Program-made: the position numbers and the translations under genes
Notes under the pieces: generated by a model
Seen by the model: the letters and a program-made list of their open reading frames with translations, nothing else
What the model was told of the DNA's origin: nothing
Databases searched by the model: none
Assembly (NCBI RefSeq): GCF_000473205.1
Contig: NZ_KI421507.1
Location: 1,399,934-1,463,933 of the forward strand
Direction of reading: 5' to 3'
DNA from: Pseudophaeobacter arcticus DSM 23566
GTDB lineage: Bacteria; Pseudomonadota; Alphaproteobacteria; Rhodobacterales; Rhodobacteraceae
DNA: 64,000 bases
Shown: piece after piece, positions 43,684 to 52,517 of the stretch
Layout of the letters: each line of letters starts with the position of its first letter
Numbering within the stretch: position 1 is the stretch's first letter

Positions 43684-44247
43684 ATGTCTGACGATTTCGA
43701 ACTGGATACCGACGATCTGAAACGCCGTATGGACGGCGCGATGGCGAATTTGAAAACCGAATTTGCCTCGTTGCGCACGGGACGTGCGTCTGGCTCCATG
43801 CTGGAACCAATCATGGTCGAGGCCTATGGCTCGATGACACCGATCAATCAGGTTGGTACGGTAAACGTACCTGAGCCGCGCATGGTTACCATCAATGTCT
43901 GGGACAAGGGCCTGGTGGGGCCGGTGGAAAAAGCGATCCGTAATTCTGGCTTGGGCATCAACCCGCAGCTCAACGGCACCATCATCATGCTGCCGATCCC
44001 AGAGCTGAACGAAGAACGCCGTCGCGAGCTTGGCAAGGTTGCTGGCCAATATGCCGAACACTGCCGGGTTTCGATCCGCAATGTGCGCCGCGATGGCATG
44101 GATCAGATCAAAAAGGCCAAGGCCGACGGCATGTCTGAGGATGACCAGAAATTCTGGGAATCCGAAGTGCAGGATCTGACCGATGCGATGATCAAGGCTG
44201 TGGATGACGCGCTTGAGCACAAGCAGGCAGAAATCATGCAGGTCTGA
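43684..44247 (+). CDS. frr: Ribosome recycling factor
   Basis: Releases ribosomes from mRNA after termination, together with EF-G. 187 residues, the usual length, from the ATG at 43684 preceded by [56 protein letters not shown]-like [17 protein letters not shown] and [20 protein letters not shown] are the family blocks. Eight nt before uppS. Confidence 0.97.
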   Translation: MSDDFELDTDDLKRRMDGAMANLKTEFASLRTGRASGSMLEPIMVEAYGSMTPINQVGTVNVPEPRMVTINVWDKGLVGPVEKAIRNSGLGINPQLNGTIIMLPIPELNEERRRELGKVAGQYAEHCRVSIRNVRRDGMDQIKKAKADGMSEDDQKFWESEVQDLTDAMIKAVDDALEHKQAEIMQV

Positions 44248-44255
44248 CCCGCTAT

Positions 44256-45014
44256 ATGCCCAGTGTTTCCAATACGAGTACGACCAGCACGGCGTCAGGG
44301 GGACAGAGTTCCACTGGCCCGCGCCATGTTGCAATTATCATGGATGGCAATGGCCGGTGGGCGCAGGCGCGCGGACGTCCCCGCCTGTTTGGTCATCACG
44401 CTGGCGCCCGCCGTGTGCGTGAGATTGTTGAGTGTTGCCCGCGCTTTGGGGTCAAATATCTGACCATTTTTGCCTTCTCTACCGAAAACTGGAAGCGGAC
44501 CCAGGTTGAAATTTCGGGATTGATGAGCCTGTTTCGCCGCTACATCTCAAAAGAAATGAAGGCCCTGGCGGCGCAAAATGTGCGGGTGCGGTTTATCGGC
44601 GACCGTTTGCGTCTGGACGCCAAGCTGGTGCAGCTGATGGATGAGCTGGAGCATGAAACGACGCAAAATGATGGCATCAATCTGACCATCGCCCTGAACT
44701 ATGGGGGGCGGGACGAAGTTGCCCGCGCCACCAAAAGACTGGCGCAAGACGTGGCATCAGGGCAGCTGTTGCCCGAGGATGTCAACGAAGAAACACTGCC
44801 GCGCTACCTGGACACCCATGTTTTGCCCGACCCGGATCTGGTGATCCGCACCAGCGGCGAAGCACGGATCTCCAATTTCCTGCTGTGGCAGTCCGCCTAT
44901 GCGGAATATGAATTCATCGATACGCTCTGGCCGGATTTCACCGCCGATGAGCTGGGCCGTCTGTGCCAAAAATTTGGTGCCCGAGACCGCCGGTTTGGCG
45001 CGGTTACCTCATGA
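44256..45014 (+). CDS. uppS: Undecaprenyl diphosphate synthase
   Basis: Makes the C55 lipid carrier for peptidoglycan. 252 residues. HVAIIMDGNGRWAQARGRPR with catalytic Asp, FGHHAGARRVREIVECC, YLTIFAFSTENWKRTQVEIS, LNYGGRDEV and LVIRTSGEARISNFLLWQSA are the cis-prenyltransferase motifs. About 25 residues of N-terminal Ser/Thr-rich tail precede the fold. Stop overlaps the cdsA start (ATGA). Confidence 0.97.
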   Translation: MPSVSNTSTTSTASGGQSSTGPRHVAIIMDGNGRWAQARGRPRLFGHHAGARRVREIVECCPRFGVKYLTIFAFSTENWKRTQVEISGLMSLFRRYISKEMKALAAQNVRVRFIGDRLRLDAKLVQLMDELEHETTQNDGINLTIALNYGGRDEVARATKRLAQDVASGQLLPEDVNEETLPRYLDTHVLPDPDLVIRTSGEARISNFLLWQSAYAEYEFIDTLWPDFTADELGRLCQKFGARDRRFGAVTS

Positions 45015-45820
45015 GTACACCCATTCCAAATGGTGCAGGCCCCACTGGCCCGACTGGCCGCTGGGGCGATCTGATGCCTCGGATTATATCCGCTTTGGTG
45101 ATGGTTGTGGTGGCCCTGGGGGCGATCTGGGCCGGGGGGCTGGTCTTTATTCTGGTGATTGCACTGTGTTGTGGCGGCATGGTCTGGGAGCTGACCCAGA
45201 TGTTGGCGCCACGTCGGTCTGGCACAGCGCTCCAGCTGGGAGCCGCGGCTTTTGGCGCCGTGTGTCTTGCCGGGGTGCTGCCAGTGCCCTTGGGGTTGGC
45301 GCTATTGCTGCTGCCCGTTGTTCTGGGCTGGCTGAAGGTTGCTGAAGCCGCCAAAACCCGATTTGCGATCTTTGCGCTGTGGGTCGTCTTTGCTGGATAT
45401 AGTTTTATCTGGATGCGGGGCACTTTGGGCGCGGATTGGCTGATCTGGTTGGCCCTGGTGGTGATTGCCACGGATGTTGCCGGGTATTTTGCTGGAAAAA
45501 TCTTTGGCGGGCCAAAATTCTGGCCACGTATCAGCCCGAAAAAGACCTGGTCCGGCACCTCTGCCGGCTGGGTCGCGGCTGCATTGGTGGGCCTGGGCGC
45601 GGCCCCTTTGTTCGACATGGGCTTTGCGCTGGTCCTAGCCTCCGTGCTGGTCTCGATGGCCAGTCAGGCCGGAGATGTCGCCGAAAGCGCCTTGAAGCGC
45701 CAGACAGGGGTCAAGGATTCCAGCGGGCTTATTCCGGGCCACGGCGGGTTGCTTGATCGCTTTGATGGAATGCTGGGCGCTGCGGCCATGTTCCTGCTTC
45801 TCTTCACCTTTCTGGGATAG
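45011..45820 (+). CDS. cdsA: Phosphatidate cytidylyltransferase
   Basis: Makes CDP-diacylglycerol. 269 residues, about seven membrane helices. The C-terminal signature SQAGDVAESALKRQTGVKDS followed by GLIPGHGGLLDRFDGMLGA, and DVAGYFAGKIFGGPKFWPRI with SPKKTWSGT before it, are clear. The N terminus up to residue 20 is Pro/Gly-rich. Start fixed by the ATGA overlap with uppS. Confidence 0.95.
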   Translation: MSTPIPNGAGPTGPTGRWGDLMPRIISALVMVVVALGAIWAGGLVFILVIALCCGGMVWELTQMLAPRRSGTALQLGAAAFGAVCLAGVLPVPLGLALLLLPVVLGWLKVAEAAKTRFAIFALWVVFAGYSFIWMRGTLGADWLIWLALVVIATDVAGYFAGKIFGGPKFWPRISPKKTWSGTSAGWVAAALVGLGAAPLFDMGFALVLASVLVSMASQAGDVAESALKRQTGVKDSSGLIPGHGGLLDRFDGMLGAAAMFLLLFTFLG

Positions 45821-45836
45821 CCTGAGAGGGAAATAA

Positions 45837-47009
45837 ATGCGGAAAATCTCTATTTTTGGCGCCACCGGCTCCATCGGTCAAAGCACCATTGATCTCATCA
45901 AACGCGCACCTCAATCCTATGAGGTGGTGGCGCTGACGGGGGGGCGCAATATTGCCCAGCTGGCGCGCGATGCCATCGACCTGCGCGCCGATCTGGCGGT
46001 CACCGCCTTTGAGGATCAGCTCCCCGACCTGCGTGCCGCCCTTGCTGGCAGCGGAGTCGCGGCGGCAGCGGGGCAGGCGGCCCTGATTGAGGCTGCGACG
46101 CGGCCAGCAGATTGGATCATGTCGGCCATCGTCGGGGTTGCGGGACTGGCGCCGGGGCTCAAGGCGCTGGAACAGGGGACAACGCTGGCGCTGGCCAACA
46201 AGGAATCACTGGTCTGCGCCGGAGAACTGTTGCTGGACACAGCCAAGCAGCACGGCGCCCGCCTGCTGCCCGTCGATAGCGAGCATTCAGCGGTGTTTCA
46301 GGGGCTGGTGGGTGAAGAAATTTCAGCGGTGGAGCGTATCGTCATCACTGCGTCCGGCGGCGCGTTTCGCGACTGGCCTCTGGCAGATCTGCAGCAGGCC
46401 ACGCTGGCCCAGGCCTCGTCGCATCCCAATTGGGACATGGGTCAACGGATCACCATTGACAGCGCTTCTATGTTCAATAAGGCGCTGGAGGTCATTGAAA
46501 CGCGTGAATACTTTGGCGTGGAGCCAGATCAGATCGAGGTGCTGGTACACCCCGAATCCCTGGTACATGCACTGGTTGGATTTCGCGATGGTGCCTTGAT
46601 GGCGCATCTCGGCGCACCTGATATGCGTCACGCCATTGGCTATGCACTGCACTGGCCCGAGAGGCGTGATCTGCCTGTCGCCAGGCTGGATCTGGCCAGC
46701 ATCGGCCAGCTGAATTTCCGCCAGCCGGATCTTGCCCGCTATCCGGCGCTGGCGCAGGCGCGCGATGTCATGCAGCGCCGCGGCCTGATGGGCGCCGTGT
46801 TCAATGCCGCCAAGGAGCGCGCGCTGGATCATTTTATCGCCGGCGCCATCCGGTTTACCGATATAGCCGAGATCACCGCCAGGGTGCTGGATCAGATTGA
46901 GACGCAAAGCGGCCTCATTGAGTCCGCAATGACCCTTGATAACGTCACACAGATTGACCACATCGCCCGCAAGGCTGCGGATGTGGCCGCAGCTCAAAGC
47001 ATAGGGTAA
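45837..47009 (+). CDS. dxr: 1-deoxy-D-xylulose-5-phosphate reductoisomerase
   Basis: Second step of the MEP isoprenoid pathway; 390 residues. NADPH-binding ISIFGATGSIGQSTIDLIKR, LALANKESLVCAGELLLDTA, LLPVDSEHSAVFQGLVGE with the metal ligands, ITASGGAFRDWPLADLQQAT, NWDMGQRITIDSASMFNKAL and VHPESLVHALVGFRDGALMA. A gene supplying uppS with precursors. 16 nt after cdsA. Confidence 0.97.
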   Translation: MRKISIFGATGSIGQSTIDLIKRAPQSYEVVALTGGRNIAQLARDAIDLRADLAVTAFEDQLPDLRAALAGSGVAAAAGQAALIEAATRPADWIMSAIVGVAGLAPGLKALEQGTTLALANKESLVCAGELLLDTAKQHGARLLPVDSEHSAVFQGLVGEEISAVERIVITASGGAFRDWPLADLQQATLAQASSHPNWDMGQRITIDSASMFNKALEVIETREYFGVEPDQIEVLVHPESLVHALVGFRDGALMAHLGAPDMRHAIGYALHWPERRDLPVARLDLASIGQLNFRQPDLARYPALAQARDVMQRRGLMGAVFNAAKERALDHFIAGAIRFTDIAEITARVLDQIETQSGLIESAMTLDNVTQIDHIARKAADVAAAQSIG

Positions 47010-47012
47010 ATT

Positions 47013-48362
47013 TTGGACCTACTCGCACTTCTCCCGCAGCTCAGCGGGCTCGTTTACACGGTTGTCAGTTTTGTCGTCGCGCTTTCGGTGATCGTGGCGG
47101 TGCATGAATATGGCCACTACATCGTTGGGCGCTGGTCCGGGATCCATGCCGAGGTCTTCTCGCTTGGCTTTGGTCCGGTGCTGTGGAGCCGTCACGACAA
47201 ACGCGGCACCAAATGGCAAATCGCGGCCCTGCCTTTTGGCGGCTATGTGAAGTTCCTGGGCGATGCCGATGCGGCCTCTGGCAAGGATACAGAGGTCATC
47301 GAAGCCGCAGCGGCGGATCCGGTGCAGTTGCGGCGGACCATGCATGGCGCGCCGCTCTGGGCGCGTGCCGCAACGGTTGTTGCGGGTCCTATGTTCAATT
47401 TTGTCATGTCGATTGCCGTCTTTTCGTCGCTTGCGCTGTATTTTGGCGCGGTGCGTGATCCGCTGACTGTTGGCTCATTGGTGCCGGTTCCTGGCGTGGA
47501 AAACACCCTGCTCCCTGGTGATGAGCTGCTTGAAGTTGCCGGCCAGCCTGTTCCTGCTCTCAGCGATACTGCGGCCTGGTCTGATTTTCGCGATACCTTG
47601 CCGATGTCCCCCAGCCTGGAATATCTGGTCCGTCGTGACGGTGTTGAACACAGGGTTGTGGATACCAATTTTGCCCCGGCCTATGTGTCTTCTGTGACGC
47701 CGCGCAGTGCCGCCGCGGATGCAGGGCTGCAAACTGGCGATTTTATCACCGCAGTGGACGGCGAGCCGGTTTTTGCCTTTGGTCAACTGGTAGACAAGGT
47801 TGCGCAGACCGAGGGGGCGGAGCTTTCTCTTGAGATCTGGCGCAATGGGACAACGCTTGAAATGTCGCTGTCGCCGCGCCACGTGGACCTGCCCAATGCT
47901 GATGGTGGCTTCAGCAGCCGTTGGCTGATTGGAGTGAGTGGCGGCAATCTGATAGAATATGAGACCGAGCCGACGACTTTGGGGCGCGCGCTGACAACCG
48001 GGGTAGAGCAGGTCTGGACTGTGGTCAGCTCTTCGATCTCGGGGCTTGGCCATATTATCACCGGGGCGATCAGCAGCTGTAACCTGTCAGGGCCGATTGG
48101 CATTGCAAAGGCATCCAGCGACACCGCAAGCCAGGGGGCTGCCAGCTTTATCCGCTTTATTGCGGTCCTGTCGACCGCCGTTGGTCTGCTCAACCTGTTT
48201 CCCATCCCGGCACTGGATGGCGGCCACCTGGTGTTTTATGCCTATGAGGCAGTGGTCGGACGTCCGCCCAGTGATCGCGCGGTGCAAATCCTGATGACTG
48301 CTGGTATCGCCATGATCCTGTCTTTGATGGTCTTTGCGCTGAGTAACGATATCTTCTGCTGA
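47013..48362 (+). CDS. rseP: Site-2 intramembrane zinc protease
   Basis: 449 residues, starts with TTG three nt after dxr. VIVAVHEYGHYIVGRWSGIH has the HExxH zinc site (His31, Glu32, His35) in the first helix; a PDZ domain spans about 215-290 (TPRSAAADAGLQTGDFITAV, DGEPVFAFG); the last part has NLFPIPALDGGHLVFYAYEA with the third ligand Asp. In E. coli RseP cleaves anti-sigma factor RseA and signal peptides; here the clients are unknown. Confidence 0.95.
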   Translation: MDLLALLPQLSGLVYTVVSFVVALSVIVAVHEYGHYIVGRWSGIHAEVFSLGFGPVLWSRHDKRGTKWQIAALPFGGYVKFLGDADAASGKDTEVIEAAAADPVQLRRTMHGAPLWARAATVVAGPMFNFVMSIAVFSSLALYFGAVRDPLTVGSLVPVPGVENTLLPGDELLEVAGQPVPALSDTAAWSDFRDTLPMSPSLEYLVRRDGVEHRVVDTNFAPAYVSSVTPRSAAADAGLQTGDFITAVDGEPVFAFGQLVDKVAQTEGAELSLEIWRNGTTLEMSLSPRHVDLPNADGGFSSRWLIGVSGGNLIEYETEPTTLGRALTTGVEQVWTVVSSSISGLGHIITGAISSCNLSGPIGIAKASSDTASQGAASFIRFIAVLSTAVGLLNLFPIPALDGGHLVFYAYEAVVGRPPSDRAVQILMTAGIAMILSLMVFALSNDIFC

Positions 48363-48414
48363 TACGGTGGTCTGCCCCTCCTATCGGCGCTTGTTGCTCA
48401 AGAGGGGGCAGTGC

Positions 48415-48510
48415 GGCCTGTACCCAAACCGGCCTGTATCCAAACCGGCCTGCATTCAATCCGGCCTGTATCCAAACTGGCCTGTACCAAAATCAGGCTG
48501 TGCCAAACTG
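48415..48510. repeat. Six 16-bp tandem repeats between rseP and bamA
   Basis: Unit GGCCTGTATCCAAACC in six diverging copies (starting at 48415, 48431, 48447, 48463, 48479, 48495). They begin 53 nt after rseP and end 137 nt before the small membrane peptide gene. Copies 5 and 6 are most diverged. Confidence 0.92.
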
Positions 48511-48526
48511 ATGCCACATTCCGGGG

Positions 48527-48551
48527 TTAATGCTTTGCTAATCTGCATTAA
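48527..48551 (+). promoter_or_regulatory. Near-consensus CtrA box / inverted repeat
   Basis: TTAATGCTTTGCTAA is TTAA-N7-CTAA, one base off the CtrA consensus, followed by GCATTAA, which pairs with TTAATGC as a 7-bp inverted repeat. It lies about 100 nt upstream of the 45-residue gene. Confidence 0.4.
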
Positions 48552-48646
48552 CGCGCAGGGTTTGACCAAGGATACTTGAGGAGCGGGCTGAAGCGAGCCC
48601 CCGGGGTATCGCGTCAGATTTTGCGCCTTTCCTGGGGGAACTTGTC

Positions 48647-48784
48647 ATGCAAAACCAGATGCCAAAACCGGCTGAAACTGAAAATGGATTTGCGCTTTTA
48701 CTGCGCCTGAATTGGGATCGAGCGCTTTCGGCAACCTTCATCCTGCTGTCGCTGTGCTTCGGGAGTTGGCTGGCCGCTTTGTAA
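48647..48784 (+). CDS. Small single-helix membrane protein (45 residues)
   Basis: ATG at 48647 with GGGGGA 8 nt upstream. The N-terminal half is polar (MQNQMPKPAETENG) and the C-terminal half is one hydrophobic helix (ALSATFILLSLCFGSWLAAL) ending at the stop. The frame is followed by a good terminator (48817-48849), so the unit has its own end. No family is recognised. Position between rseP and bamA suggests an envelope role, but that is only context. Confidence 0.6.
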   Translation: MQNQMPKPAETENGFALLLRLNWDRALSATFILLSLCFGSWLAAL

Positions 48785-48816
48785 TCTCATCACACGTTTG
48801 AAATTTCATTGCCAGT

Positions 48817-48849
48817 AAACACGTGGGTTTTAGCCTGCGTGTTTTTTTT
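48817..48849 (+). terminator. Rho-independent terminator before bamA
   Basis: AAACACG/CGTGTTT 7-bp stem, with GG/CC pairing possible inside the loop, runs into eight T. It ends transcription of the small membrane gene (and rseP) and implies that bamA, 72 nt on, has its own promoter. Confidence 0.82.
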
Positions 48850-48921
48850 GTTGGTTTTGACAAGCGCTCACAAACCCGGTACGCACAGTGATAAGGTGCT
48901 ATTAATTTCGGGTAAATACTG

Positions 48922-51324
48922 ATGGTCTGGGGCAAGAACGTGGGCATATCCTGCGGTGAGCGCGTAAAGCGTACCAATATTTTGTATCGGGGCGTATCTG
49001 TGATCGCCTTAACAGTTACCTTTGGGCTTGGGCTGTCACCCAATTTTGCCGAAGCACAGAACTACCGGTTCAACAGTGTTCAAGTTGAGGGTAACCAACG
49101 TATCCAAAGCTCAACTATCGTTGCCTATACGGGTATCGAACGGGGCAAGACTGTTTCCGCCGGTAAACTGAATGACGCCTATCAGAACATCATCGACAGC
49201 GGTGTGTTTGAGAGTGTCGAGCTGGTTCCCAAGGGAAATACTCTGGTCATCAAGGTGACCGAATTCCCGACCATCAATAAAATCAACTTTGAAGGCAACC
49301 GCCGGATCAAGGATGAGAACCTCTCTGAAATTATCGAATCGTCTCCGCGCCGGGTGTTTAATCCTGCCGTTGCGGAACAGGATGCGGCAGCCATTGCCGA
49401 AGCCTACGGTGTGCAGGGGCGGCTGGCATCGCGGGTGACCCCGCGGATCATTCGTCGCAGCGACAACCGTGTCGATCTGGTGTTTGAAATCTCCGAAGGC
49501 GACACCACCGAAGTTGAACGCGTGTCCTTCCTTGGCAACCAGGTCTATTCGGATCGCAGGCTGCGCCGGGTTCTGGAAACCAAACAGGCCGGCTTGCTGC
49601 GTGCCTTTATCAATAAGGACACCCTGATCGAAGACCGGATCGACTTTGACAAACAGGTCTTGCGCGATTTCTACCTGTCGCGCGGCTATGTCGATTTCCG
49701 GGTCAATAGTGCCAATGCCGAAGTCACCCGCGAGCGCGACGCGGTCTTCTTGGTGGTGGATGTTTCCGAGGGGCAGCAGTTCTCCTTTGGGGAAATCTCG
49801 GTAACCAGCGAGGTTTCTGAGGCGGACGCGGATGTGTTCCGCTCAGTGCTCAAATCCAAGCCGGGTATCATCTATTCGCCAACGGTGGTTGAAACCGAGA
49901 TCGAACGCCTGGAAAACCTTGCATTGCGCCAGGGTATTGATTTCCTGCGGATCGAGCCTCGGGTGACGCGCAATGATCGTGACCTGACGCTTGATGTTGA
50001 ATATGTCCTGACCCGCGGTCCGCGGATCTTTGTTGAGCGTATCGATATTGAGGGCAACACAACAACGCTGGACCGGGTCATCCGCCAGCAGTTCCGTACC
50101 GTTGAAGGCGATCCTTTTAATCCGCGTGAGATCCGACGCACGGCGGAACGGATTCGCGCACTGGGTTTCTTTTCTGAATCGGAGGTCGATGTCCGCGAGG
50201 GAAGTTCCCCCAGCCAGGTCGTGGTGGACGTCAATGTTGCGGAACAGCCAACCGGTTCGCTGAGCCTTGGTGGCTCATATTCGATAAATGATGGCTTTGG
50301 CGTCGCTGTGGGATTGACCGAAAACAACTTCCTGGGCCGTGGTCAGCGTCTTTCGTTTTCGATTAAAACAGCAACTGAAACAGACGAATATGTCCTTGGA
50401 TTTGTTGAGCCGCATTTGTTGGGCCGAGATCTTCGCTTCAGTTTTGACCTCGGGGTTTCTGAATCGGACTCGAGCTTTTCGGAGTACGATACCAAACGTG
50501 CGTTCCTGTCTCCGGCGCTTTCCTTCAAGCTGAGCGAGAGTTCAGCCCTGCGGGTGAGCTACACTTGGGACTCTTCCGAAATGGTTGCGCGGGCTGATAA
50601 AACCTACACGGGCGGTACTTACCCAGCTGCGGCGCCGACAATTGTAAATGAAATTGCCCAAGGGAAACGTACAAATAGCGTTTTGGGCCTGAAATACACC
50701 TATGACAGCCGGTTGAATGGCCTGGACCCCAATGCAGGATTTCTGTTTGAAGTCGGCGCGGATTATGCGGGTCTTGGTGGTGACAATGAGTTCCTGAAGA
50801 CGAGCACAAAATTTGTGGCTCAAAGGACGATCCTCAACGAAGAGGTAACTCTGCGCGCCACCTTGGAAACTGGGGCTCTCCACTGGATGGGGAACAACAA
50901 CAGCCGGTCGCTGGATAGATATGTTCTGTCCCCTTCCATCATGCGCGGGTTTGAACCCGGTGGTATTGGTCCTCGGGACCGCTCGGCGCGGGCAGATGGC
51001 GGCACTTATGATGACTTCCTGGGCGGCAACCTTTTTGCTGTTGCGCGATTTGATGCGGAATTCCCGCTGGGCCTGCCTGATGAACTGGGGCTGCGTGGGG
51101 CGTTGTTCTATGACGTTGGCAACCTCTGGGGATTGAACGATGTTAATACCTCAGGCAGCACAAACATTGTTGGGCGTGAAGGATCTTTCCGTCATGTGGT
51201 TGGCTTCTCGGTGCTCTGGACAACTGGTCTTGGGCCGCTGCGGTTCAACTTCTCCAAGGCGCTCAAGAAAGAAGACTATGACAAGGAACAGAGCTTCGAT
51301 CTGACCCTGCAGGCGCGGTTCTAA
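48922..51324 (+). CDS. bamA: Outer-membrane protein assembly factor
   Basis: Core of the BAM complex; 800 residues. A long signal region (MVWGKNVGISCGERVKRTNI then LYRGVSVIALTVTFGLGLSP, cleaved near AEAQ) is followed by five POTRA domains (FNSVQVEGNQRIQSSTIVAY; INKINFEGNRRIKDENLSEI; VERVSFLGNQVYSDRRLRRV; and so on) and a 16-strand barrel. The RGF motif reads MRGFEPGGIGPRD, and the C-terminal strand ends in LQARF with the outer-membrane Phe. The N-terminal extension before the signal is longer than usual. Confidence 0.96.
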   Translation: MVWGKNVGISCGERVKRTNILYRGVSVIALTVTFGLGLSPNFAEAQNYRFNSVQVEGNQRIQSSTIVAYTGIERGKTVSAGKLNDAYQNIIDSGVFESVELVPKGNTLVIKVTEFPTINKINFEGNRRIKDENLSEIIESSPRRVFNPAVAEQDAAAIAEAYGVQGRLASRVTPRIIRRSDNRVDLVFEISEGDTTEVERVSFLGNQVYSDRRLRRVLETKQAGLLRAFINKDTLIEDRIDFDKQVLRDFYLSRGYVDFRVNSANAEVTRERDAVFLVVDVSEGQQFSFGEISVTSEVSEADADVFRSVLKSKPGIIYSPTVVETEIERLENLALRQGIDFLRIEPRVTRNDRDLTLDVEYVLTRGPRIFVERIDIEGNTTTLDRVIRQQFRTVEGDPFNPREIRRTAERIRALGFFSESEVDVREGSSPSQVVVDVNVAEQPTGSLSLGGSYSINDGFGVAVGLTENNFLGRGQRLSFSIKTATETDEYVLGFVEPHLLGRDLRFSFDLGVSESDSSFSEYDTKRAFLSPALSFKLSESSALRVSYTWDSSEMVARADKTYTGGTYPAAAPTIVNEIAQGKRTNSVLGLKYTYDSRLNGLDPNAGFLFEVGADYAGLGGDNEFLKTSTKFVAQRTILNEEVTLRATLETGALHWMGNNNSRSLDRYVLSPSIMRGFEPGGIGPRDRSARADGGTYDDFLGGNLFAVARFDAEFPLGLPDELGLRGALFYDVGNLWGLNDVNTSGSTNIVGREGSFRHVVGFSVLWTTGLGPLRFNFSKALKKEDYDKEQSFDLTLQARF

Positions 51325-51328
51325 ACCC

Positions 51329-51973
51329 GTGATTGGGCAATTGCTGACATATCTGCCCTTCCGAAAATACCAAGCGCTGGCCCTAGGGTCGGCGCTTGTT
51401 GCCCTGACAACAGCGGCAGCACCCGCTTTGGCGCAACAGGGCCTGCCGCTTGGCGGGTTTGAGCTGGGGCAGAACGTTCAGCTTGGAACGCCACAAAGCG
51501 GTTTGCTGACCATTCAACCCGACAGGCTGTTTTCCGAAAGCCTATTTGGCAAGCGCGTGGCTCAGGAAATCGAAGCCGAAGGCGCTGTATTGACGGCCGA
51601 AAATCGAAACATCGAGGCTGATTTACGGGCTGAAGAGCAGGAATTGACCCAGCGGCGTAGTGATATGGAGGCTGAAGCCTTTCGTACTCTCGCCGATGCC
51701 TTTGACCGCAAGGTGCAAGAGACCCGTAGCACCCAGGACCGCAAACTCCGCGAAATCAGTCAGCTGGGAGAGACCGCCCGGCGGGAGTTTTTTGCCGCCT
51801 CTCTGCCCGTGCTGGAAGGGATCATGCGCGAAACCGGGGCCGGGGCAATTCTCGACCATTCCACAGTTTTTCTAAGCGCAGATGTGGTGGATATCACCGA
51901 TCTGGCCATTGCCCGCATCGACAAGGTTCTAGGGGACGGGCTGAGCCAGCCCGAAGGGGCCCGGGACCAGTAG
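51329..51973 (+). CDS. Periplasmic chaperone Skp/OmpH
   Basis: 214 residues, starts with GTG four nt after bamA. Signal peptide ALGSALVALTTAAAPALAQQ. Middle: LTIQPDRLFSESLFGKRVAQ, then a long alpha-helical hairpin (residues 90-150: EAEGAVLTAENRNIEADLRA, EEQELTQRRSDMEAEAFRTL) as in Skp, which holds unfolded outer-membrane proteins for BamA. Longer than E. coli Skp (161) through an N-terminal insert and a C-terminal tail with FLSADVVDITDLAIARIDKV. Confidence 0.9.
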   Translation: MIGQLLTYLPFRKYQALALGSALVALTTAAAPALAQQGLPLGGFELGQNVQLGTPQSGLLTIQPDRLFSESLFGKRVAQEIEAEGAVLTAENRNIEADLRAEEQELTQRRSDMEAEAFRTLADAFDRKVQETRSTQDRKLREISQLGETARREFFAASLPVLEGIMRETGAGAILDHSTVFLSADVVDITDLAIARIDKVLGDGLSQPEGARDQ

Positions 51974-52047
51974 GGCGCTAGAACCTTGCTCAAAATGGGC
52001 CTAGTTGATAGGGACGTTTCAAACATACCAAAGACAGGATACTTGCC

Positions 52048-52512
52048 ATGACCGCTGAGCTACAGAGCGCCGATATTCACCTGATCCAGCGGATCCTGCC
52101 GCATCGCTACCCCTTCCTTCTGGTGGATAAGGTGCTGGACATCAACGGAATTAACTCGGCGCGTGGCATCAAGAACGTGACCATGAACGAGCCGCATTTC
52201 CAGGGGCATTTCCCGGGAACGCCGATCATGCCAGGGGTCACCATCGTCGAGGCCATGGCGCAGACCGCCGGTGTCATGCTGGGGGTGGCCTTGGATATGG
52301 TCGACCGCGATCTGTTGATCTACTTCATGAATATCGACAAGTGCAAATTCCGCCGCAAAGTCATCCCAGGTGACGTGCTGGAAATGAATGTTGAGATTCT
52401 GCGCGGCAAGGCTGGCGGCAAAGTCTTCAAATTCAAAGGCCTTGCCACGGTTGAGGGCGAAACCGCTGCCGAAGCAGAGTTCACCGCCATGGTGGATATT
52501 CAAAAGGATTGA
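52048..52512 (+). CDS. fabZ: 3-hydroxyacyl-ACP dehydratase
   Basis: Dehydrates hydroxyacyl-ACP in fatty acid synthesis; 154 residues of hot-dog fold. [20 protein letters not shown] at the N terminus, [20 protein letters not shown] with catalytic His, [14 protein letters not shown] with the Glu, and [20 protein letters not shown]. Stop touches the start of lpxA, tying fatty acid and lipid A supply. Confidence 0.97.
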   Translation: MTAELQSADIHLIQRILPHRYPFLLVDKVLDINGINSARGIKNVTMNEPHFQGHFPGTPIMPGVTIVEAMAQTAGVMLGVALDMVDRDLLIYFMNIDKCKFRRKVIPGDVLEMNVEILRGKAGGKVFKFKGLATVEGETAAEAEFTAMVDIQKD

Positions 52513-52517
52513 ATGAG

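Noticed and set aside
48415..48510. CRISPR array
   Set aside because: The 16-bp units abut with no spacers, and no cas gene is present in the window.
48585..48610. A third copy of the palindromic element before the 45-residue gene
   Set aside because: Only the CCCCCGGGGTAT part resembles the other two; the stem is short and the ATGAAAG tail is missing.
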